Source of the DNA: Eleftheria terrae
Lineage (GTDB): Bacteria > Pseudomonadota > Gammaproteobacteria > Burkholderiales > Burkholderiaceae_C
Direction of reading: 5' to 3'
NCBI RefSeq assembly: GCF_030419005.1
Contig: NZ_CP106951.1
Coordinates: 3,162,001 to 3,226,000 of the forward strand
Length of the DNA: 64,000 bases
Below, in pieces: positions 26,620 to 33,920 of this stretch; the first letter of the stretch is position 1; every line of letters begins with the position of its first letter. The notes under the pieces were generated by a model, which had not been told where the DNA came from, did no database searches, and worked only from the letters and a program-made list of their open reading frames with translations. Both the position numbers and the translations under genes were made by a program.

Positions 26620-27842
26620 ATCCGACCCCCACGCTGCCGGCTCCCGCCGGCACCGGCACGCTGCCGCGCGGCGCCCCGGCTTCGGCCCATGCCGTGTTCC
26701 GCCTGCTGCGGCGACTGGCGCATGGCACGCTGGAGGTGCAATTGCCGCAGGGCGGCCATGCCCGCTTCGGCGGCGGGCCCGGCCCGCAAGTGGCCGCCAC
26801 GGTGCATGACTGGCGGGTGTTCCAGCGGGTGCTGGCGCGGGGCGACATCGGTTTCGGCGAGAGCTACATCGATGGCGACTGGGACAGCCCCGAGCTGACC
26901 GCGCTGATGCGCCTGCTGGTGGCCAACCGCCAGGCGGTGTCCGAGGCGCTGCACGGCCGCTGGTGGTACCGCGCGCTCTACCGGCTGCGCCACCTGCTGC
27001 GGCGCAACTCGCGCCTGCAGGCCCGGCGCAACGTGGTGGCCCACTACGACCTCGGCAATGCCTTCTACCGGCTGTGGCTGGACGAGACGCTGGCCTATTC
27101 CAGCGCCTGGTTCGACGGCGACTTCGGGCTCAGCACCGAGGCAGCCCAGCAGGCCAAGGTGCGGCGTGCGCTACAGCAATGCGGCATCGCGCCCGGCCAG
27201 CGGCTGCTGGAGATCGGTTGCGGCTGGGGCGGGCTGGCTGAGCAAGCGGCCAGCGAGTTCGGCGCCCGGGTCACCGGCGTCACGCTGTCGGACGAGCAGT
27301 TGCGCCATGCGCAGCTGCGCCTCAGCCGGCAGGGCCTGCAGGCGCAGCTGCGACTGCAGGACTGGCGCGACATCGACGACGGCCCCTACGACGCGATCTG
27401 CTCGATCGAGATGTTCGAGGCGGTCGGGCGTGAATACTGGGACCGCTTCCTTGCGCTGCTGCACCGCCAGCTCAAGCCCGGCGGACGAGCCTGCCTGCAG
27501 ACCATCACCCTGCGCGAGGACCTGTACGCCGACTACTTGCGCTCGACCGACTTCATCCAGCAGTACATCTTTCCGGGCGGCTTGCTGCCGAGCCGCAGCG
27601 CCTTCCTGGCAGCCGCGCGGCGCGCCGGCCTGCAGGTGGTCGCCGAGCTCGACTTCGGGCTCGACTATGCCGAGACGCTGCGGCGCTGGCATGCGCGTTT
27701 TGCGGCCGCCCACGCCGAGGTGCGGCAACTCGGCTTCGACACCCGCTTCATCCGCCTGTGGTCCTTCTACCTCGCCTATTGCGAGGCTGCCTTTGCGCAG
27801 CGCGACACGAGCGTCGTGCAGTTCACGCTGCAGCGAGCCTGA
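26616..27842 (+). CDS. Cyclopropane-fatty-acyl-phospholipid synthase family methyltransferase
   Basis: A 408-residue SAM-dependent methyltransferase that acts on unsaturated acyl chains of membrane phospholipids. The SAM-binding site is LLEIGCGWGGLAEQAA with GVTLSDEQ, then ICSIEMFEAVGREYWDRF and QQYIFPGGLLPS, all typical of Cfa. The N-terminal lipid-binding domain includes GDIGFGESYIDGDWDS. The ATG at 26616 overlaps the DUF1365 stop. Whether the product is a cyclopropane, a methylated or a furan fatty acid cannot be read from sequence. Confidence 0.9.
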   Translation: MNPTPTLPAPAGTGTLPRGAPASAHAVFRLLRRLAHGTLEVQLPQGGHARFGGGPGPQVAATVHDWRVFQRVLARGDIGFGESYIDGDWDSPELTALMRLLVANRQAVSEALHGRWWYRALYRLRHLLRRNSRLQARRNVVAHYDLGNAFYRLWLDETLAYSSAWFDGDFGLSTEAAQQAKVRRALQQCGIAPGQRLLEIGCGWGGLAEQAASEFGARVTGVTLSDEQLRHAQLRLSRQGLQAQLRLQDWRDIDDGPYDAICSIEMFEAVGREYWDRFLALLHRQLKPGGRACLQTITLREDLYADYLRSTDFIQQYIFPGGLLPSRSAFLAAARRAGLQVVAELDFGLDYAETLRRWHARFAAAHAEVRQLGFDTRFIRLWSFYLAYCEAAFAQRDTSVVQFTLQRA

Positions 27843-27878
27843 ACCGCCATGCCACCGGCCTGTAATAAGCTTTCCGCC

Positions 27879-28331
27879 ATGCCCCATCCCCACGACCCCA
27901 CCCTGCCGGCGCATGTCGGCCGGCTGGTGCGGTTCTTCGAATCGATGCAGCCCGCCGCGCTGGCGGGCCTGGACCAGATCTACCGCAGCGACAGCCGCTT
28001 CACCGATCCCTTCCACGCGGTGGAGGGGCTGCCGGCCATCACCGCCATCTATCGACGGATGTTCGACACCCTGCAGGAGCCGCACTTTCGCCTGACCCAG
28101 GTGGTGAGCCAGGGCGCGCATTGCTTCGTCACCTGGGACTTCCTGTTCCGCTTCCGCCGCGCGGCCGGCACGCCGCACACCGTGCGCGGCGCCTCGCACC
28201 TGGTGTTCGATGCCGAAGGCCGCGTCGCCGAGCACCGCGACTACTGGGACGCCGCCGGCGAGTTCTACGCCAAGCTGCCGCTGCTGGGGCGGCTGATGCA
28301 CTGGCTGCGCCGCCGGGTGGCGGGCGCATGA
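27879..28331 (+). CDS. SnoaL/NTF2-like fold protein of the lipid operon
   Basis: A 150-residue single-domain protein. LDQIYRSDSRFTDPFHAVEG and a final VAEHRDYWDAAGEFY block are typical of the NTF2-like alpha+beta barrel. A similar protein often follows Cfa-like genes in this operon type, but its role is unknown. I prefer the ATG at 27879 to that at 27849, because the ten extra residues look unconserved. The stop overlaps the next start (ATGA). Confidence 0.8.
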   Translation: MPHPHDPTLPAHVGRLVRFFESMQPAALAGLDQIYRSDSRFTDPFHAVEGLPAITAIYRRMFDTLQEPHFRLTQVVSQGAHCFVTWDFLFRFRRAAGTPHTVRGASHLVFDAEGRVAEHRDYWDAAGEFYAKLPLLGRLMHWLRRRVAGA

Positions 28332-29299
28332 CGGCCTGGCGCATCGCGGTGGTCGGCGCCGGCATGGCCGGCCTGGCCTGCGCCCGCGCGCTGCAGGAGG
28401 CGGGCCATGCCGTGCAGTTGTTCGACAAGGCCACGGCGCCGGGCGGGCGCTGCACCAGCCTGGCGACCCCGGCCGGGCCCGTTGACATCGGCACCGCGCG
28501 GCTGCGCGCGGCCGGCAAGCTGTTTGGCACCCAGCTGCAGGCCTGGGCGGCGGACGGCTGGCTGGCGGAAGACCCCTGGGCGCCGGGACACTGGCGGCCC
28601 AGGTCGACGATGCAGGCCTTCATGCGGCAGCTTGCAGACGGCTTGCCCTTGCTGAGCGGCGTGGAGGTGGCCGGCGCCACGCATGACGCCGGCCGCTGGA
28701 CGCTGCAGGTGCACGGGGAGGTGCCGCGCACGCTCGAGCTGGGCTTTGACGCGCTGTTGCTCGCGCTGCCGGCCGGCCAGGCCGGCCCGCTCCTGGATGC
28801 GGACCCGGCGCTTCAGGCCATGCTGGCCGAGCAGCCCGGCGAGCCCGCCTGGACCGTGGCGGCCGCCTGGCCGGCGCCCCTGCCCCTGCCCGCCGAAGGG
28901 CTGCAGCCTGGCCGGCTGGCCGGCCGCCAGGACGTGCTGGCGGCCGCCTGGCATGCGGCCGGCCACCCGGGCGACGGGATCGACTCGCGCTGGGTCCTGC
29001 AAGCCAGCAGTGCCTGGAGCGCGGAGCGGCTCGCGGCTCGCCCGGCCGACGTCACGCGCGCGCTGCTGGAAGCTTTCGCCGGCGTGCTGGGCCAGCGCCT
29101 GGCGCGGCCGGCCTACGCGGCGGCGCACCTGTGGCCGCAGGCCCAGCCGGCCTCGGCCCGCCGCGAGCGTTGCGGCTGGAATGCCGCCTTGCGCCTGGGT
29201 GCCTGCGGCGACGCCTGGTACAGCCTGAAGGGCTCACAGGGCGCCGAGCGCGCCTGGCTCAGCGGCCGGGCACTGGCGCAGAAGCTGCCGGCTACTTGA
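28328..29299 (+). CDS. Renalase-like FAD-dependent oxidoreductase
   Basis: A 323-residue flavoprotein. The N terminus has VVGAGMAGLACARALQEAG and FDKATAPGGRC. The end has LGACGDAWYSLKGSQGAERAWLSG, a C-terminal FAD-contact region. The length and motif order resemble bacterial renalase-like NAD(P)/FAD oxidases. It is the last gene of the lipid operon, and its final eight bases overlap the convergent corA stop region. Substrate unknown. Confidence 0.83.
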   Translation: MTAWRIAVVGAGMAGLACARALQEAGHAVQLFDKATAPGGRCTSLATPAGPVDIGTARLRAAGKLFGTQLQAWAADGWLAEDPWAPGHWRPRSTMQAFMRQLADGLPLLSGVEVAGATHDAGRWTLQVHGEVPRTLELGFDALLLALPAGQAGPLLDADPALQAMLAEQPGEPAWTVAAAWPAPLPLPAEGLQPGRLAGRQDVLAAAWHAAGHPGDGIDSRWVLQASSAWSAERLAARPADVTRALLEAFAGVLGQRLARPAYAAAHLWPQAQPASARRERCGWNAALRLGACGDAWYSLKGSQGAERAWLSGRALAQKLPAT

Positions 29300-30254
29300 G
29301 CCAGCCCTTGTGGCGGAAGTACCAGAACGGCGCCACCACCGACGCGACCATCAGCGACAGCGAGAAGGGATAGCCGAACTGCCACTCGGTCTCCGGCATG
29401 AAGCGGAAGTTCATGCCGTAGATGCTCGCGATCAGCGTCGGCGGCAGCAGCGCGACGCTGGCCACCGAGAAGATGCGGATGATCTTGTTCTGGTTGATGT
29501 TGATGAAGCCGACCGTGGCGTCCATCAGGAAGTTGATCTTGTCGAACAGGAAGGCGGTGTGCGAGTCGAGCGAGTCGATGTCGCGCATGATCTGGCGGGC
29601 CTCCTCGAACTGCTCGGCATTGAGCAGCCGGCTGCGCATGAGGAAGCTCACCGCGCGGCGGGTGTCCATGACGTTGCGACGGATGCGGCCGTTCAAGTCC
29701 TCGCTTCGCGCGATGGCGGCCAGCGCCTCGCCGGCCTCGTTGTCGGTCACCTCCGCCTTGAGCACCTGGGCGCTGACCTTCTCCAGCTCGTCGTAGATGC
29801 CTTCGAGCGAATCGGCCGAATACTCGGCATCCATGTCGTAGAGCTTGAGCAGCACGTCCTTGGCGCCCTCGATCAGCCCCGGCATGCGGCGCCCGCGCAG
29901 GCGCAGCAGGCGAAACACCGGCAGGTCCTCGTCATGGATCGAGAACAGCACGTTGTTGTGCAGGATGAAGGCCGCCCGCACGTTGCGCGAACTCTCGTCG
30001 TCCTGGATCAGGAAGTCGGTGCGCAGGTGCAGCTCGCCGTTGTCTTCCTCGTAGAAGCGCGCCGACTCTTCCAGGTCATCGCCGGTGATGTTGTCCGGGA
30101 TCGTGACGCCGAAGCAGCCGGCGATCCAGCCCTTCTCCTCGGGCGTGGGCGCTTCCAGGTCGACCCACACCGGTTGCAGGCGGGCGAGCGCATCGGGGCG
30201 GTCGATTTCTTCCTGGTACAGCCGGCCATTGGCCAGCGTGAATACATTGAGCAT
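29292..30254 (-). CDS. corA: CorA-family magnesium/cobalt channel
   Basis: A 320-residue membrane channel. A large N-terminal cytoplasmic domain is followed by two C-terminal helices: the first ends in the selectivity signature YGMNF, the second is PFSLSLMVASVVAPFWYF. The intervening loop FRFMPETEWQFGY has the acidic periplasmic residues of CorA. The start at 30254 (MLNVFTLANG) fits the family; the open frame upstream is unconserved. Its 3' end overlaps the convergent operon by eight bases. Confidence 0.93.
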   Translation of the reverse strand: MLNVFTLANGRLYQEEIDRPDALARLQPVWVDLEAPTPEEKGWIAGCFGVTIPDNITGDDLEESARFYEEDNGELHLRTDFLIQDDESSRNVRAAFILHNNVLFSIHDEDLPVFRLLRLRGRRMPGLIEGAKDVLLKLYDMDAEYSADSLEGIYDELEKVSAQVLKAEVTDNEAGEALAAIARSEDLNGRIRRNVMDTRRAVSFLMRSRLLNAEQFEEARQIMRDIDSLDSHTAFLFDKINFLMDATVGFININQNKIIRIFSVASVALLPPTLIASIYGMNFRFMPETEWQFGYPFSLSLMVASVVAPFWYFRHKGWLK

Positions 30255-30619
30255 GCCGTCTCCAAGCAGGGCAGCTGCAGCATCGGCACGAGCAGCCTCG
30301 GCGGGCGGCGTGCACAGTGCGGCGTTCAGGGAGTTCAGGGGATGGCGGCAGACCGTCTCACCCCCCGATGGCAAGGCAATGCGACGAGGACCTCGGCCTT
30401 CAGGGAGCCTGCCTCGCCCTTGCCCGCGCCCTGGCCCGTGTGGCCCCCCGTCGTCTGGCGGGGGCAGGCCCGAAGGAGTGGACGGTCACCGAGGGTGACA
30501 ACTGTCCAAGGAAGTCTCCGTAGCAAAAAGCGACTCAAGATTATGCACTCCGCTCCCCGCGTCGAGCAAACCGCGCACCTGCGTCCCTAGAATCGACGCT
30601 CCAAGTTGGAGGACCTGTC
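30255..30619. other. 365-base intergenic region between corA and the M24 peptidase gene
   Basis: No gene or RNA structure is recognisable. The right half (about 30520-30600) is slightly less GC-rich and contains TAGAAT at 30588-30593, a possible -10 for the peptidase, without a convincing -35. The corA promoter should also lie here. Confidence 0.4.
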
Positions 30620-32431
30620 GTGGACACTGCTGCCGCCCGAGACCCTGCCTTGATACGAGAACGCATCGAACTGTTGCGCCAGGCGATGCGCCGCCACCGT
30701 GTGGCCGCCTGCCTGCTGCCCACGGCCGACCCGCACCTGTCGGAGTACCTGCCCGAGCGCTGGAAGGCGCGCGAGTGGTTCTCCGGCTTCACCGGCTCGG
30801 TGGCCACCCTGATCGTCACGGCCGACTACGCCGGCCTGTGGGCCGACAGCCGCTACTGGGTGCAGGCCGAAGCCCAGCTGGCCGGCACCGGCATCGAGCT
30901 GGTGAAGGTCGGTGCCGCGACCAGCCTGCAACACGTCGACTGGCTGGCCACCCATGTGCCGGCCGGCGAAGTGGTGGCGGTGGACGGCCAGGTGCTCAGC
31001 CTGATGGCGGCGCGCGCGCTGCAGGCCGCGTTGTCACCGCGCTCGGTGACCTTGCGCACCGACCTCGACCTGGCGCAGGAGGTCTGGCCGGACCGCCCCG
31101 GCCTGCCGACGCCACCCCTCTATGAACACCTGCCGCCCCAGGCTCCGCTATCACGGGCCGACAAGCTGGCCGCCCTGCGCGAGGCGATGCGGCGCGAGAG
31201 CGCACAGTGGCATTTCATCTCGACGCTGGACGACATCGCCTACCTGGTCAACCTGCGCGGCTCGGACGTGCCCTACAACCCGGTGTTCGTGGCCCATGCC
31301 CTGGTGGGGCAGGAGCAGGCGACGCTGTTCATCGAGGAAGGCAAGGTGCCTGCCGCCTTGCGCGAGACGCTGGCGAGCGACGGCGTCTCGCTGGCGCCCT
31401 ATGCCGCCGCGGGCGAGCAGCTGTCGCAGCTGCAGGGCGTGCTGCTGCTCGACCCGCGGCGTGTCACGCTCGGCCTGCGCGAGCGGGTGGCCGCCAGCGT
31501 GCCGGTGGTGGAGGCGGTCAACCCCACCACTTTCGCCAAGTCGCGCAAGACGGCCGAGGAAGCCCGGCACCTGCGCCTGGCCATGGAGCATGACGGCGCC
31601 GCGCTGGCCGCCTTCTTCGCCTGGCTGGAGCAGGCGCTCGGTCGCGAGCGCGTGACGGAGCTGGACATCGACACGCGCATCACCGCCGAGCGCGCGGCGC
31701 GGCCGGGCTTTGTCTCACCCAGCTTCGCCACCATCGCCGGCTTCCGCGGCAATGGCGCGATGCCGCACTACCGGGCCACCCCGGAGTCGCATGCGGTCAT
31801 CGAAGGCCAGGGCCTGCTGCTCATCGACTCGGGCGGCCAGTACCTGGGCGGCACCACCGACATCACCCGCGTCATCGCGGTGGGCGATGCCACGGCTGCA
31901 CAGAAGCGCGACTTCACGCTGGTGCTCAAGGCGATGATGGCCATGTCGCGTGCGCGCTTCCCGCGCGGCATCCGCTCGCCGCTGCTGGACGCCATTGCGC
32001 GTGCGCCGCTGTGGGCCGAGGGCCTGGACTACGGCCACGGCACCGGCCACGGCGTCGGCTACTTCCTCAATGTGCACGAGGGGCCTCAGGTGCTGTCCTA
32101 CAGCGCGGCGCCGGAGCCCCATACCGCCATGGAGGCCGGCATGGTGACGTCCATCGAGCCGGGCCTCTACCGGCCGGGCCAATGGGGCATCCGCATCGAG
32201 AACCTCGCCATGAACCAGCCGGCGATGACCACCGACTTCGGCGAGTACCTGGAGTTCGAGACACTGACGCTGTGCCCCATCGACACCCGTTGCATCGAGC
32301 CCGCGCTGCTCGATGCGCAGGAGGTGGCATGGCTGAACCGCTACCACGCCGAGGTGCGCGAGCGGGTCGGCCAGCACCTGCCTCCCGGTGCCGCCCGCGA
32401 CTGGCTGGAGACCCGCACCCGGCCGCTGTAG
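30620..32431 (+). CDS. Three-domain aminopeptidase P family protein (M24)
   Basis: A 603-residue peptidase of the long, eukaryote-like Xaa-Pro aminopeptidase type. Two creatinase-like N-terminal domains (to about residue 310) precede the M24 domain, which shows the ligands in LLIDSGGQYLGGTTDITR (two Asp), HGTGHGVGYFLNVHEG (His), TSIEPGLY (Glu) and IRIENLA (Glu). A short M24_C tail contains TLTLCPIDTR. It starts at GTG with TTGGAGGA about ten bases before. It is distinct from the shorter PepP at 2871 and is probably a cytoplasmic dipeptide or oligopeptide-cleaving enzyme. Confidence 0.92.
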   Translation: MDTAAARDPALIRERIELLRQAMRRHRVAACLLPTADPHLSEYLPERWKAREWFSGFTGSVATLIVTADYAGLWADSRYWVQAEAQLAGTGIELVKVGAATSLQHVDWLATHVPAGEVVAVDGQVLSLMAARALQAALSPRSVTLRTDLDLAQEVWPDRPGLPTPPLYEHLPPQAPLSRADKLAALREAMRRESAQWHFISTLDDIAYLVNLRGSDVPYNPVFVAHALVGQEQATLFIEEGKVPAALRETLASDGVSLAPYAAAGEQLSQLQGVLLLDPRRVTLGLRERVAASVPVVEAVNPTTFAKSRKTAEEARHLRLAMEHDGAALAAFFAWLEQALGRERVTELDIDTRITAERAARPGFVSPSFATIAGFRGNGAMPHYRATPESHAVIEGQGLLLIDSGGQYLGGTTDITRVIAVGDATAAQKRDFTLVLKAMMAMSRARFPRGIRSPLLDAIARAPLWAEGLDYGHGTGHGVGYFLNVHEGPQVLSYSAAPEPHTAMEAGMVTSIEPGLYRPGQWGIRIENLAMNQPAMTTDFGEYLEFETLTLCPIDTRCIEPALLDAQEVAWLNRYHAEVRERVGQHLPPGAARDWLETRTRPL

Positions 32432-32480
32432 CCCGCAGGCGCGGCGGCAGTCGCCGCCGCTCACCGGCTCCGAGCGACGG

Positions 32481-32500
32481 ATCGTGAACTTGTTCACGAT
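32481..32500. repeat. Perfect 9-bp inverted repeat, candidate operator or hairpin
   Basis: ATCGTGAAC-TT-GTTCACGAT is a perfect dyad in the 342-base gap between the M24 peptidase and the small gene at 32774. It is AT-richer than its surroundings. The two-base centre suits a dimeric repressor site. It lacks a clear T-run, so a terminator for the peptidase gene is less likely. The rest of the gap (32432-32773) has TTGTCA at 32667-32672, a possible -35, but no gene. Confidence 0.45.
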
Positions 32501-32773
32501 TCAGTTTGCCTGTTTAAGACTGGCAGACGGGCATCCTCTTGTCCTACAGATGTCGGCTTTCGCCGCAAATGCGTCTCAACTGAGGGACAGCGCGGCCTCC
32601 ATCGGTGCCGGACCGACCGGTGGAGGGTGCCTCAAGCGTGACGCATCCGAGCATCTGCCCGTCAGCTTGTCAGACAATTACCGACAACCTGATTAGTTTC
32701 CGCCCTCTGTGGCTTTCCCTCATCAATGACTACAGTTCCCCCCATGCCCCAGACGGATCAAGGAGTACCGACG

Positions 32774-32980
32774 ATGCAGCCTCTCGATCATGCGACCAAC
32801 CCGTTCGCACTCATGACCGACCCCCAGGCTGTACTCCAAGCGGTGCAGCTCTCGGATCGTCTGGCGGGTCTGCAAAGCCGGGTCTACCGGCCGCTGGACC
32901 ATTCCCAGGACAACGGGCGCAGCAATGCCCCTGCTGACGGGAAGCGCAACGACATCCTGACCGGCGAGCTGATCGAATAA
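32774..32980 (+). CDS. Small protein of unknown function with an NPFALM motif
   Basis: A 68-residue protein, MQPLDHATNPFALMTDPQ at the start, then a predicted helix with LSDRLAGLQSRVYRPLD and a polar tail. AAGGAG lies eight bases before the ATG at 32774, which decides this start over the in-frame ATG at 32726. I recall similar small proteins with NPFALM and CRPLD/YRPLD motifs in Burkholderiales, but no function. It precedes fliA by 111 bases on the same strand. Confidence 0.65.
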   Translation: MQPLDHATNPFALMTDPQAVLQAVQLSDRLAGLQSRVYRPLDHSQDNGRSNAPADGKRNDILTGELIE

Positions 32981-33091
32981 GCCTGGCCCCTTGAGCGGCC
33001 TGGCAGCGCAGGCCGCCTTCCCAACACCGAAACGTCGAGGACTGCGCCACGCTTGCGCAGAGCCCAGGCTTTGCCATGGAGCAACCTACCC

Positions 33092-33826
33092 ATGATCGCT
33101 ACGACCCAGACCCCTGCTCAAGACCATGCGGCTCGCGATGCGAGTGTCCGGCAGTACGCCCCGCTGGTGCGTCGTATCGCCCACCGGTTGATTGCCCGCC
33201 TGCCGGCCAACGTGGAGCTCGATGACCTGGTGCAGGCCGGCATGATCGGCCTCACCGAAGCGCTGTCGCGCAGCGAGAACCCGGAAGGCCCGCAGTTTGA
33301 GGCCTTCGCCACGCAGCGCATTCGCGGCGCGATGCTCGACGAGCTGCGTGCCGGCGACTGGATCAGCCGCGACGCCCGCCGCCAGCACCGCGCGGCCGGC
33401 GCCACGCAGCACAAGCTCGAGCAGCAGCTGGGCCGCACGCCGCTGTCGTCGGAAGTGGCGCGCGAGATGGGCATCGACATGGCCGAGTACCACGAAGTGC
33501 TGGCCCAGGCGCGCACCTCGCAGTTCGTGTCCCTCGACGAGATCACCTCTCCCGACGAGGAAGGCGACAGCGGCTCCGCGGAACGCCAGTTCGCCGACCC
33601 GGAAGCCGACCCGCTGCGCCATGTGGCGGACTACCGCCGCCGTGTCGCGCTGGTGCATGCGATCGAAACGCTGCCGGAACGCGAGCGCCAGGCCCTCAGC
33701 CTCTACTACGAACACGACATGAGCCTGAAGGAGATCGGCACCGTGCTGGGCGTCAGCGACTCGCGCGTGTGCCACCTGCACAACCAGGCCTTCCAGCGGC
33801 TGCGGGTGAAACTGCGCGACTGGTGA
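33092..33826 (+). CDS. fliA: FliA-type sigma factor (sigma-28)
   Basis: A 244-residue sigma-70-family protein of the FliA class. Region 2 (YAPLVRRIAHRLIARLPANV, DDLVQAGMIGL, FEAFATQRIRGAMLDELR), region 3 (LGRTPLSSEVAREMGI) and region 4 (LPERERQALSLYYEHDMSLKEIG, with VSDSRVCHLHNQA) are all intact. Family knowledge: FliA transcribes late flagellar and chemotaxis genes. No flagellar structural genes lie nearby, which is unusual. Two chemoreceptor genes in this window have sigma-28-like promoters. The start at 33092 gives the normal N terminus. Confidence 0.9.
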   Translation: MIATTQTPAQDHAARDASVRQYAPLVRRIAHRLIARLPANVELDDLVQAGMIGLTEALSRSENPEGPQFEAFATQRIRGAMLDELRAGDWISRDARRQHRAAGATQHKLEQQLGRTPLSSEVAREMGIDMAEYHEVLAQARTSQFVSLDEITSPDEEGDSGSAERQFADPEADPLRHVADYRRRVALVHAIETLPERERQALSLYYEHDMSLKEIGTVLGVSDSRVCHLHNQAFQRLRVKLRDW

Positions 33827-33920
33827 GTCGCTGGCGTTGCGCGCCGCCCGCCCGGGCGGGCATCTGCACCGCCGCTTCTGTCCCCCTCCCCGCGGCTTCG
33901 GCCCTCCCGAGCTTCCCTCT

